A DNA stretch of 13,667 nucleotides from assembly GCA_046349775.1 (NCBI GenBank), contig JAXMBS010000103.1, forward strand, positions 1 through 13,667. The letters run 5' to 3'. The notes beneath the pieces are model-generated. The model had not been told where the DNA came from and searched no databases. It worked only from the letters and a program-made list of their open reading frames with translations. This DNA comes from JAEUIG01 sp046349775 (GTDB lineage Bacteria > Planctomycetota > Planctomycetia > Planctomycetales > Planctomycetaceae). A program made the position numbers and the translations under genes. This document shows, in pieces, positions 1-6,648 of the stretch (position 1 is its first letter; every line of letters starts with the position of its first letter).

Positions 1-73
1 AATCACTCGACTGTGAACCGGCTTCATGGAATGGCGGGCGTTGTGCGCCCCGGCGATTCTACCGGCCGACCCG

Positions 74-113
74 TATCTGCGCTTATCTCGTCAATCTGCG
101 TCATCTGCGTTCC
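74..113. repeat. Dispersed intergenic repeat arm (ACGCAGAT units)
   Basis: Read on the minus strand, this stretch is four degenerate tandem units of the form AACGCAGAT / GACGCAGAT / TGACGAGAT / AGCGCAGAT. The same unit builds the larger inverted-repeat elements at 2047-2180 and 6649-6790. Only one arm is visible here, and I see no matching arm in bases 1-73. It lies just downstream of the SDR stop codon. The rest of 1-148 shows no gene, only a small GGGCG/CGCCC hairpin near 37-51. Confidence 0.6.
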
Positions 114-148
114 GCTATTTCCCAAGTGAATTCACGATCTTGCTGGGA

Positions 149-940
149 CTACCGCACCGCGCCGCCGTTGGCATTGATCACCTGGCCGGTGATGTAGGCC
201 GCGTCGTCACTGACGAGGAACCGCGCAAGCTTGGCGATGTCATCCGGAGTGCCCCACCGCCGGAGCGGAGTTTCGCGCACGACGCGGTCCTGCCAGAGCG
301 CGCTCGCCGTCTCTCCCCAGGCGGTCTTGACCCAGCCGGGCGCAATGCAGTTGACGCGAACCTGTGGCGCCAGCGAGACCGCCAGCGAACGCGTCAGCCC
401 CATGATGGCGTTCTTCGCGAGCGCGAACAGTTCGCCGCTGTCCCCTTCCATGCCCCGGTCCGCCTGGTCCCAGCCGATGTTCAGGATCACACCGCGACCG
501 GCCCGCTGCATCCGCTGCCCGGCCAGGCGACTCAAAATCGCGGCACCGTAGATGTCGACGTCGTACAGTCGCTGGAGCTTCTCGGCGTAGGACAGATTCG
601 CGTCGTCGCCGGTCAACAGATCCGCTCCGGCGTTGTTCACCCAAACGTCAAGCGAGTCGAACCGCAACCAGGCGTCTTCCACGAACTTCGCATAGACATC
701 GTGGTGTTGCAGGTCGCAGGTCAGCACGCAGGCCGTGCGCTGCAGCGCACGGACATCCGCGGCAACCTGTTCCGCTGCGTCACCTGAACGGCGATGATGG
801 ATGATCACATCGGCTCCGGCGCGAGCGAATTCGAGTGCGATGGCGCGCCCGATGCCGCTGGACGCTCCGGTGACAAGCGCGCGGCGTCCGGTCAGCTCGG
901 CGAAGTCGGAGTGTCGGCCGCTGGGTGTCATATGCCTCAT
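149..940 (-). CDS. SDR-family (short-chain dehydrogenase/reductase-like) protein with atypical active site
   Basis: This is a 263-residue Rossmann-fold protein of classical SDR length. The cofactor motif TGASSGIG is at residues 24-31, NNAG is at 102-105, and the post-catalytic PGWVKT segment is at 201-206, so NAD(P) binding is likely. The catalytic tetrad is largely missing. The NISS position reads NIGW (154-157), the YxxxK motif reads FALAK (172-176) so Tyr is Phe, and the helix Asn position reads Asp in VDIYG. Only Lys176 remains. The substrate is unknown, and ordinary dehydrogenase chemistry is doubtful. The start at 940 has no clear ribosome-binding site. A second in-frame ATG at 931 follows a GAGG very closely and is an alternative. 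The gene is divergent from the ArsR gene and has no obvious operon partner here. Confidence 0.88.
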   Translation of the reverse strand: MRHMTPSGRHSDFAELTGRRALVTGASSGIGRAIALEFARAGADVIIHHRRSGDAAEQVAADVRALQRTACVLTCDLQHHDVYAKFVEDAWLRFDSLDVWVNNAGADLLTGDDANLSYAEKLQRLYDVDIYGAAILSRLAGQRMQRAGRGVILNIGWDQADRGMEGDSGELFALAKNAIMGLTRSLAVSLAPQVRVNCIAPGWVKTAWGETASALWQDRVVRETPLRRWGTPDDIAKLARFLVSDDAAYITGQVINANGGAVR

Positions 941-1488
941 CGTATCGTTCGGGAAGTGGCGTTGTGAGTCCTGGATTTGTCGGCGGGATCTTAGTCGTGG
1001 GCAGGGCTAACGAAGGGGTTCCTGCGGATCGCCAAAGGGATTGCATGGGCGTAAGTGATTGCGAGAAAGAAACTTGCAAAATCTTGAAATTCGATTCATT
1101 GACGACGTCCGATGCGACCGCCATAATGCGTGGAACTGAAGGATCGGAGTCGGGGTCCGACGAATTCGGACTGTGAGTGCCCGAAAGCACATCTGCCACA
1201 GCGGCCTCACAGGAGGTCGGACCCCAGAAATGGATTTCTGTACGGCAGGCGGCCAAACCTATCTCGCTCTGTCGTTCATCACGGCTCCCTGTTTTAGAAC
1301 ACGTGTGCGTAGCCTAGCCCAGTCGCGGTGTGCGACGTGTCTCGCCGTCCGTCCCTCGGGTGACGCTCACTTCCGTGAAAGACACGGACTTGTCGGACCA
1401 AATCCCGCAGAATGCGGAATTCCCGGAGCGCCAAGACGCCAGCCAGGAAGGGGCGTCTGCGGCACCACCCCACAACCCAGAGGAAAGT
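941..1488. other. Divergent intergenic region between SDR and ArsR genes
   Basis: I see no convincing protein-coding gene in this 548-base stretch. It must carry the promoters for the SDR gene (leftward) and the ArsR gene (rightward). Its outstanding content is the multi-helix inverted-repeat element at 1149-1240, listed separately. Close to the ArsR start there is also a GACGCC/GGCGTC hairpin (1435-1440 with 1452-1457). The ArsR reading frame stays open upstream to a GTG at 1330, but that extension is low-complexity and has no ribosome-binding site. Confidence 0.6.
1149..1240. other. Multi-helix inverted-repeat element, candidate structured RNA
   Basis: The nested perfect complementarity is dense. 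P1 is 10 bp (GGGGTCCGAC, 1152-1161, with 1216-1225). P2 is 7 bp (CTGTGAG, 1171-1177, with 1206-1212). Inside P2 are two small hairpins: TGC/GCA at 1178-1189 with loop CCGAAA, and GCC/GGC at 1195-1205 with loop ACAGC. Together these form a three-way junction. A further 6-bp hairpin, CAGAAA/TTTCTG (1225-1240), abuts P1. The 5' strand of P1 can alternatively pair locally as GTCGG/CCGAC (1149-1161) or GTCCGA/TCGGAC (1155-1171), so exclusive folds are possible. There is no U-tract. I cannot match it to a known riboswitch or RNA class. The strand is undecided; it would lie about 260 bases upstream of ArsR (+) or 210 bases upstream of the SDR gene (-). Confidence 0.45.
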
Positions 1489-1884
1489 ATGATTACTCCT
1501 GTCGCCGCGCCCCCCCGGCAACACACGCTTCCGCGGCGGTTTCCGGAACTGTCGAATCGCCTGGAGAAGGACCTGGTACAGGTCTTCAAGCTCCTGGCCG
1601 ATGAGACGCGGCTCAAGATCCTCCTGTATCTGATGCAGGAAGGGGAATTGCACGTGTCGGCCCTGTGCGAACGGCTGCAGCAGAGCCAGCCGGCGGTGAG
1701 CCATCACCTGGCGCTGCTCCGCGAGGCCGGTTTGATCGAGCCGCGGCGGGACGGGAAGCACAATTTCTATTCCGTCAAGAAGACGAAGTTTCATCACCTG
1801 ATCCAGCAGTTGTTCGACAGCATGACGCACGACGCGAACGGCGGAGTGCGGTTCGACGACTTTCTGCTGACACAACACGGTTGA
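1489..1884 (+). CDS. ArsR/SmtB-family winged-helix transcriptional regulator
   Basis: This is a 131-residue DNA-binding repressor-type protein. The ArsR core starts with a typical LADETRLKILLYL helix (36-48). The helix-turn-helix covers about 55-81, with the recognition helix SQPAVSHHLALLREAGLI, and the wing is around 84-96 (PRRDGKHNFYSV). I chose the ATG at 1489 because GAGGA lies four bases upstream. The frame is open further upstream to a GTG at 1330, but the extra 53 residues are Pro/Ala-rich and outside the family. Only one Cys (Cys60) lies near the alpha-3 metal site, and the ELCVCD-type Cys pair is absent, so metal sensing is not supported. The target is unknown; the divergent SDR is the nearest candidate. 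A strong terminator 48 bases after the stop makes it monocistronic. Confidence 0.88.
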   Translation: MITPVAAPPRQHTLPRRFPELSNRLEKDLVQVFKLLADETRLKILLYLMQEGELHVSALCERLQQSQPAVSHHLALLREAGLIEPRRDGKHNFYSVKKTKFHHLIQQLFDSMTHDANGGVRFDDFLLTQHG

Positions 1885-1931
1885 CGCCGCCGGTCGCGCT
1901 CGCCCGGCGTCGGCATCCGTAACGGCCAGAT

Positions 1932-1969
1932 AGAGACCATCCGCTTCCATGCGGCTGGTCTCTTTTTTT
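1932..1969 (+). terminator. Rho-independent terminator of the ArsR gene
   Basis: AGAGACCA (1932-1939) pairs with TGGTCTCT, and CCGC pairs with GCGG, with a single mismatch between the two blocks. The loop is TTCCAT. The stem runs directly into a run of seven T. This is a textbook intrinsic terminator for rightward transcription, 48 bases after the ArsR stop. Confidence 0.92.
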
Positions 1970-2046
1970 CGCGCCGGAGGTCTGCTAAAAGCGAAGTCCC
2001 TGAAGTCCCCCGCGCTCCCGGTGCGCCGCCGGTCTTCAACCGAGAC

Positions 2047-2180
2047 GAATGGGACGCAGATTTTCGCGGATTACCAGGATCTCCGCAGATTTGGCGACAC
2101 GAAACCTGTCCAAACCGCTGAGCAAAGCAGCTCTGCATCAGCCTCAATCCGTTTGATCCGCGTTCATCCGTGTTCCATTC
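2047..2180. repeat. Imperfect inverted-repeat element, GACGCAGAT/CGCGGAT family
   Basis: The left arm starts GAATGGGACGCAGAT at 2047 and continues CGCGGAT. The right arm ends at 2180 and in reverse complement starts GAATGGAACACGGAT and continues CGCGGAT. The arms stay alignable for about 45 bases, with differences mostly in the spacers between GAT units. The element sits between the ArsR terminator and the carA start, so the carA promoter must be inside it or overlap it. It belongs to the same family as the repeats at 74-113 and 6649-6790. Confidence 0.72.
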
Positions 2181-2201
2181 TTGTTTAGGCGAATGTGCTC
2201 T

Positions 2202-3356
2202 ATGACTCATCCCGCCAAGCTTGCACTCGCCGACGGCACGGTCTTCTCCGGCCAGGGCTTCGGCGCCGAGGGAGAATCGTTCGGCGAAGTCTGCTTCAAC
2301 ACGAGCATGACCGGTTACCAGGAGATCCTCACCGATCCCTCGTACAACGGTCAGATCGTCGCGATGACATATCCGCTGATCGGCAACTACGGGATCAACT
2401 CGCAGGATGTCGAGAGCGGGGGACTGGCGATCAAGGGTTTCGTCGTCCGGGAATTGTGCCGCGAGCCGAGCAACTTCCGCTCCGAGCAGTCGCTCGACGA
2501 GTATCTGCGCCGGCACAACGTGATCGGTATTGAAGGGATCGACACCCGCGCTCTCGTCCGCAAGCTGCGCGTCAGCGGCGCGATGACCGGCGTGCTCTCG
2601 ACCGTCGATCTCGACGATGCGTCGCTCGTCCGCAAGGCGCAAGCGGCGCCGACGCTCGTGGGCCGCGACCTCGTGCAGGAGGTGATGCCGGAGCAGCCGT
2701 GCGAATGGGACCAGCCGTTGTCGGATTACCTGCATGATCCGACCGCGCCTCCGCCTGGGAGGGGGACGCCAACGCGAATCACCCGCACGTCGTCGCGATC
2801 GATTACGGCATGAAGTGGAACATCCCCCGGCACCTGCGCGATATGGGCTGCCGCGTGACGGTCGTCCCCGGCACGGCGACCGCCGCTGAGGTTCTGGCAC
2901 ACAATCCCGATGGCGTGTTCCTCTCCAACGGTCCCGGCGATCCTGAGCCGCTGACGTACGCGATCGACACGATCCGCGACCTGATTGGCAAGAAGCCGGT
3001 ATTCGGGATTTGCCTGGGACAGCAACTGCTCGGCCTCGCCTTTGGAGGCAAGACGTACAAGCTCAAGTTCGGGCATCGCGGTGCAAACCAGCCGGTCCTC
3101 AACAAGCGGACCGGGCAGGTCGAAATCACGTCGCAGAACCACGGTTTTGCCGTCGATCCCGAGACGCTGCCGGACGACGTCGAGGTGACGCACATCAACC
3201 TCAACGACAACACGGTGGAAGGCATCCGCCACAAGACGCTGCCGGTGTTCGGCGTGCAGTATCACCTGGAAGCGAGCCGCCGGTCCGCACGACAGCCACT
3301 ATCTGTTCGGCGAGTTCCGTGACCTCATGACGCGCGGAGACGAGCCGCGCCCGTAA
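2202..3356 (+). pseudogene. carA: carbamoyl-phosphate synthase small subunit, broken by two frameshifts
   Basis: CarA hydrolyses glutamine and passes ammonia to CarB to make carbamoyl phosphate for arginine and pyrimidines. The N-terminal small-chain domain is intact (FGEVCFNTSMTGYQEI, then YPLIGNYGIN). The C-terminal class I glutamine amidotransferase domain has FSLNGPGDP-like LSNGPGDPEP, the nucleophile Cys in GICLGQQ (codon 3011-3013) and His-Glu near the end (3263-3271). The frame shifts near 2757-2759, apparently one base lost in a G-rich run, and again near 3275-3282, apparently one G gained. Raw reading gives pieces 2202-2813 and 2810-3322. Restored, the gene runs to the TAA at 3354-3356, about 384 residues, the normal family length. 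The usual HPE is HLE here. ATG 2193 is an alternative start. Sequence error is likelier than true loss. No carB is in the window. Confidence 0.85.
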
Positions 3357-3363
3357 GGAAGCG

Positions 3364-3440
3364 CCTCGTCGCGAGTTTCGCTCCCTGACGGTCGCGGCTA
3401 GCCGAGACCCTGAATCCTGAATCCCGAATCCCGGAATCCT
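3364..3440. repeat. Dispersed intergenic repeats (CGCGA...TCGCG element and GAATCCY tandem)
   Basis: Two repeat types abut in the carA-ndk gap. Bases about 3364-3405 carry CGTCGCGAG...GGTCGCGGCTAGCC, with CGCGA/TCGCG at its ends. It resembles, from memory, a common planctomycete intergenic motif. Bases about 3408-3440 are a short tandem of GAATCCT / GAATCCC / GAATCCCG / GAATCCT units. The last unit ends a few bases before the ndk ATG, leaving little room for an ordinary ribosome-binding site. Confidence 0.5.
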
Positions 3441-3446
3441 CCCGCA

Positions 3447-3895
3447 ATGGCTACCGAACGCACTCTGATCCTTCAAACCCGATGCCGTCCAGCGCCGCCT
3501 GTGCGGCCGGCTGCTCACCCGCATCGAAGAACGCGGCCTCAAGATCGTCGGTCTGAAGATGCTCCAGGTCACGAAGGAGCTCTCGCGCGAGCACTACGCC
3601 GAGCACGTCAACAAGGGGTTCATCCGCTGCTGAGCCGTTCATCACCTCGCCGGTGGTCGCATTGGCGATCGAAGGGCCGGAAGCGGTCCGCGATGGGCGA
3701 TATGCTGGGGAAAACGAACGCCGCGACGCGCGCCGGGGGACGATCCGCGGCGACTTCGGCCTCTCGCGGCAGATGAACCTCGCGCACGGCAGTGACAGCC
3801 CGGAAGCCGCGAAGCGGGAGCTGGCGATCTACTTGCCGGGCGAACTGTTCGACTATGAACCCACGCTGAAGGATCGGGTGTGCGGCGGGAGATGA
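3447..3895 (+). pseudogene. ndk: nucleoside-diphosphate kinase, broken by four frameshifts
   Basis: Ndk transfers the gamma-phosphate from ATP to NDPs through a phosphohistidine. Almost the whole protein can be followed across frames. MATERTLIL comes first, then from 3475 KPDAVQRRLCGRLLTRIEER and on to HVNKGF. From 3632 comes EPFITSPVVALAIEGPEAV, then MGDMLGKTNAAT, and then GTIRGDFGLSRQMNLAHGSDS through FDYEPTLKD to the TGA at 3893-3895. The active-site His is present in AHGSDS. Shifts lie near 3474, 3622-3632, 3690 and 3735. The restored length, near 150 residues, is the family norm. With carA and the next two genes also shifted, a stretch of poor sequence is the simplest explanation. It lies 90 bases after carA on the same strand. 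Confidence 0.85.
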
Positions 3896-3929
3896 GCGAT
3901 GAATACACGCGGTGGGAGGTTCCATGCGG

Positions 3930-4281
3930 ATGAAACTGCCAACTTGCCGAATCTGCGATCGTTGAAATCGACAAATTGACGGAATATTGCCTCAATCCCG
4001 ATCAAACCCGCGGACGTCACAAGGCGTATTCAAGTCGTACTCCTGGAAATTGATCAGACTGATGCAATGCCTGGCTCCCGCGACGAGATTCTCGAAGCCG
4101 CGGTCACCGCCGAGGCAAGGCTTCTGGCAAATACTAATGTGTTCGGCCAGCAATATGTCTTAGAATTGGTGGACATCGTGGGACGCACCGGAAACGTGAC
4201 TCTAACCGGTCGTGGCTCTGGATCGTGCTCGTTGGAGAAGTCGCACCGGCGGTTCAGTAGACCCGTTTTGTCGCGAGTTGA
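3930..4281 (+). pseudogene. DUF6883-like protein, frameshifted
   Basis: Translating across frames gives MKLPN, then from 3946 AESAIVEIDKLTEYCLNPD and TRGRHKA. From about 4028 it continues IDQTDAMPGSRDEILEAA, VTAEARLLANTNVFGQQYVLEL and GRTGNVTL, then SWLWIVLVGEVAP from 4210. The CLNP...GRHKA start, the YGQxYVL-like centre and the WIV...G..P end match my recollection of the DUF6883 domain, whose function is unknown. At least three shifts are needed (about 3942, 4026, 4203), and a fourth near 4250 would extend the frame to a TGA at 4279-4281. GGGAGGT at 3914-3920 is a good ribosome-binding site for ATG 3930; ATG 3924 is in the same frame. The family name is from memory of its pattern. Confidence 0.6.
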
Positions 4282-4288
4282 GGTACCC

Positions 4289-4495
4289 ATGAGTGCGCCA
4301 ATCCAGCTTTACGACGTCGTTGCTCTTACGGAAGACCTCCTGTCGGAACAAGTCTTGTCTGTGGTCAGAGTCGGACGACTGCGTTGTACTTGTTCACACG
4401 CCCGACGATGTTTGCAAGTCGAGTTCCTGTCCGACAATGATGGGCATACTTACGCGACCTCATCGCGCTCCGGGCCCGATTGGTCGTTTGCGTGA
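4289..4495 (+). pseudogene. DUF4926-like protein, frameshifted
   Basis: The start reads MSAPIQLYDVVALTEDL, the hallmark opening of DUF4926. It continues in another frame as VVLVHTPDDVC, then QVEFLSDNDGHTYA in the first frame, and then LIALRARLVV in a third. DUF4926 proteins are about 60-90 residues, with a V-rich SH3-like core ending in EVEF...G.TYA; the function is unknown. GAGGT at 4280-4284 precedes the ATG at 4289, and the restored DUF6883 stop overlaps this ribosome-binding site. The pair therefore looks translationally coupled. Shifts lie near 4345-4385, 4416 and 4458. The exact 3' end is uncertain because of the last shift; the TGA at 4493-4495 is the end in the starting frame. Bases 4496-4664 show no gene. 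Confidence 0.6.
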
Positions 4496-4664
4496 CGACT
4501 TCATCGGATTCGCGGCCCCTCACGGAGTTCTGCGCGGGGCCGCTTGTCCACGCCAAGAATGCGTTCAAACACGTGTGCCAACCGCGACTTATGTCGACGG
4601 TTAATCTTCTGTCCCTGCCCCGGTTTGCCGGGTGGACCCACGTTGTTCCGCGTGAATCGACGCC

Positions 4665-5636
4665 ATGCACACGTCATCCCCCAGACTCATCCTCCCCGGC
4701 GGCAATGGCTTTCTTGGCCGCCTACTCACTGAATGGTTCACCGGGCGAGGCTGGGACGTCGTCGTCCTCGCACGCCGCCCCGCACGGGATCGTCCCGGCG
4801 TCCGCGACGTCCGCTGGGACGGTGAGACGCTCGGCCGGTGGGCGCGCGAACTGGAATCCGCCGACGCGCTGGTCAATCTGGCCGGCAGGTCCGTCGATTG
4901 CCGCTATCACGCTCGCAACCGCCGGGCGATCCTCGACTCGCGGCTGAACTCCACGCGCGTCCTCGCCGACGCCGTCCGCGCGTGCGATCGGCCGCCGCGA
5001 GTCTGGCTCAACTCCAGCACAGCGACGATCTACAAGCACTCGCTCGAACGCGACATGGACGAGTCCTCCGAAATCGGCGCCACACCGGCGGCCAAGGACG
5101 CCTTTTCGATCGAGGTCGCCACCCGCTGGGAACGGGCCTTGGACGATGCCGTCGCGCCGCACACGCGCAAGGTCGCCCTCCGCACGGCGATGGTCCTGGC
5201 GGACGTCCCCGGCACGGTCTACTGCGTCCTACGGCGATTGGCACGACTTGGTCTCGGCGGCGCGATGGGCAGCGGGAAGCAACTTGTCTCCTGGATTCAT
5301 CACGTCGATTTTTGCCGCGCGATCGAGTGGCTGATCGATCACGATGCACTGACCGGACCGGTCAATCTTTCAGCCCCGGTGCCGGTGACCAATCGCGAGA
5401 TGATGCGGATTCTCAGACGGACGTTCAGCGTCCCGATCGGCCTGCCGGCCACCGAGTGGATGCTCGAGATTGGCGCCTTCCTCCTGCGGACGGAGACCGA
5501 GCTGGTCATCAAGAGCCGCCGCGTTATGCCTGGGCGGCTGTTAGAATCGGGGTTCATGTTCGAGCATCCGCAGTTCGAGCCGGCAATCCGCGAGATTGCC
5601 GGCTTGAGCAGTACACAACCGGCAGCGTGCGCTTAG
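4665..5636 (+). CDS. TIGR01777-type NAD-dependent epimerase-like protein (atypical extended SDR)
   Basis: This is a 323-residue cytoplasmic Rossmann-fold protein. GGNGFLG (12-18) is the nucleotide-binding loop. LVNLAGRSVDCRYHARNR, then SRLNSTRVL, and RTAMVLA followed by GSGKQLVSWIHHVDFCRAI are the family's signature blocks. The C-terminal part (PVTNREMMRILRR, then ESGFMFEHPQFEPAIREI) matches the DUF1731 tail. The family is related to E. coli YfcH and human SDR39U1, whose substrate is unknown. The catalytic YxxxK is not evident (the segment reads STATIYKHSL), as is common in this atypical group. The start ATG at 4665 has no strong ribosome-binding site. The frame is clean throughout, in contrast to the genes just upstream. 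The stop precedes aguB by 111 bases, which hold a paired palindrome. Confidence 0.85.
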   Translation: MHTSSPRLILPGGNGFLGRLLTEWFTGRGWDVVVLARRPARDRPGVRDVRWDGETLGRWARELESADALVNLAGRSVDCRYHARNRRAILDSRLNSTRVLADAVRACDRPPRVWLNSSTATIYKHSLERDMDESSEIGATPAAKDAFSIEVATRWERALDDAVAPHTRKVALRTAMVLADVPGTVYCVLRRLARLGLGGAMGSGKQLVSWIHHVDFCRAIEWLIDHDALTGPVNLSAPVPVTNREMMRILRRTFSVPIGLPATEWMLEIGAFLLRTETELVIKSRRVMPGRLLESGFMFEHPQFEPAIREIAGLSSTQPAACA

Positions 5637-5664
5637 AATGCCGACTCCGGATTAACCGTTCAGC

Positions 5665-5731
5665 GACGCATCGGAGATGTGTCATCAGGTTGCCGAGTCC
5701 ACGACGCAATCAGACGCATCCATGATGCGTC
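5665..5731. promoter_or_regulatory. Two copies of a palindrome upstream of aguB, candidate operator pair
   Basis: Site 1 is GACGCATC-GGA-GATGTGTC (5665-5683). Site 2 is GACGCATC-CAT-GATGCGTC (5713-5731), a perfect 8+8 palindrome with a 3-base centre. The half-sites are identical except for one base, and the copies are 48 bp apart. Site 2 ends 16 bases before the aguB ATG. As DNA this looks like a two-site operator for a dimeric regulator; as RNA it would make two tandem hairpins in the aguB leader. The loops lack the ACGR of guanidine-II riboswitches. Confidence 0.55.
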
Positions 5732-5747
5732 GCAATTCGTGCCGACG

Positions 5748-6635
5748 ATGCCTAACGCCACAGTCCAGGTCGCCCTCATTCAGCAGCGCGTCGGTCTCGA
5801 CGTCGACGCCAACCTCGATGCGACCATTGACTGCATTCACGAGGCGGCCAGGCGCGGAGCGCAGATCGTCTGCACGCAGGAATTGTTCCGCTCACAGTAC
5901 TTCTGCCAGACCGAGGACCATGCGAAGTTTGACCTGGCGGAGCCGATCCCCGGGCCAAGCACGCAGGCCCTCGCCGCTGCGGCGAAGGAGCATGGAATCG
6001 TCGTGATCGGCTCGCTGTTCGAGCGCCGCGCACCGGGCCTGTATCACAATACGGCCGTGATCCTCGACGCCGACGGCGAGCTGCGCGGGCTGTATCGCAA
6101 GATGCACATCCCCGACGATCCGCTGTACTACGAGAAGTTCTACTTCACGCCGGGCGACCTCGGCTTTCGGGCGTTCGACACCAAGTTCGGTCGGATCGGC
6201 GTCCTCATCTGCTGGGACCAGTGGTACCCGGAGGGGGCGCGGCTGACGGCGCTGCAGGGGGCGCAGATTCTGTTCTATCCCACGGCCATCGGCTGGCATC
6301 CCAAAGAGAAGGAGGAATACGGCGAGGCGCAGCACTGCTCGTGGGAGACTATGCAACGTGCGCACGCGATTTCCAACGGCGTATTCGTCGCCGCGCCGAA
6401 CCGGATCGGTCATGAAGGGGACGGGGCGTCCGGGATCGAGTTCTGGGGCCAGAGTTTTCTCTGCGATCCGGCCGGCAAGATCATGGCCAGGGGGAGCAGC
6501 GACAGGGAGGAAATCGTGATAGCCGAGTGCGACTTCCGCCGGATCGACGTCCAGCGGACCCACTGGCCGTTTCTTCGCGACCGCCGGATCGACGCCTACG
6601 GCGATATTACGAAGCGGTTCATTGACCCGCGGTGA
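5748..6635 (+). CDS. aguB: N-carbamoylputrescine amidase
   Basis: The enzyme hydrolyses N-carbamoylputrescine to putrescine, CO2 and ammonia, the last step of the agmatine route to polyamines. It is a cytoplasmic nitrilase-superfamily protein of 295 residues, the usual length. The catalytic triad is visible: Glu45 in CTQELF, Lys118 in YRKMHIPD and Cys155 in LICWDQWYPE. The blocks YYEKFYFTPGD and PTAIGWHP, and the ending THWPFLRDRRIDAYGDI, are characteristic of AguB rather than of general nitrilases. I chose ATG 5748 because homology begins at MPNATVQVALIQQ. The frame runs open upstream to 5679, but that would translate the second palindrome. No clear ribosome-binding site is seen. It is followed by aguA after 160 bases that hold a repeat element. 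Confidence 0.94.
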   Translation: MPNATVQVALIQQRVGLDVDANLDATIDCIHEAARRGAQIVCTQELFRSQYFCQTEDHAKFDLAEPIPGPSTQALAAAAKEHGIVVIGSLFERRAPGLYHNTAVILDADGELRGLYRKMHIPDDPLYYEKFYFTPGDLGFRAFDTKFGRIGVLICWDQWYPEGARLTALQGAQILFYPTAIGWHPKEKEEYGEAQHCSWETMQRAHAISNGVFVAAPNRIGHEGDGASGIEFWGQSFLCDPAGKIMARGSSDREEIVIAECDFRRIDVQRTHWPFLRDRRIDAYGDITKRFIDPR

Positions 6636-6648
6636 ATTCCGGCGGAAG

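Noticed and set aside
26..787. 253-residue open frame on the plus strand over the SDR gene
   Set aside because: It is antisense to a clear SDR protein, has no recognisable domain and has Arg/Pro/Ala-rich shadow composition.
1152..1225. tRNA gene, because the element is 74 bases long with paired ends
   Set aside because: The outer helix is 10 bp, the inner helices are nested rather than in cloverleaf order, and there is no T-loop TTCRA or anticodon arm of the right size.
1330..1488. 53-residue N-terminal extension of the ArsR protein from GTG 1330
   Set aside because: It has no ribosome-binding site and low-complexity sequence, while GAGGA sits directly before ATG 1489, where the family domain begins soon after.
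2745..2820. Programmed frameshifting in carA
   Set aside because: There is no slippery heptamer with a clear downstream pseudoknot, carA is not known to use it, and a second shift plus shifts in the next three genes point to a common non-programmed cause.
1794..2900. 368-residue open frame on the minus strand across the ArsR end, repeat element and carA
   Set aside because: It runs opposite two recognised genes, crosses a terminator and a repeat, and is Arg-rich with no family resemblance.
4480..4947. 155-residue open frame overlapping the start of the epimerase gene
   Set aside because: It is out of frame with the clear epimerase; only its first few codons may be the displaced tail of the DUF4926 gene.
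5665..5731. Guanidine-II (mini-ykkC) riboswitch, because of two tandem hairpins
   Set aside because: The loops are GGA and CAT, not ACGR, and the downstream genes are not guanidine exporters or carboxylases.
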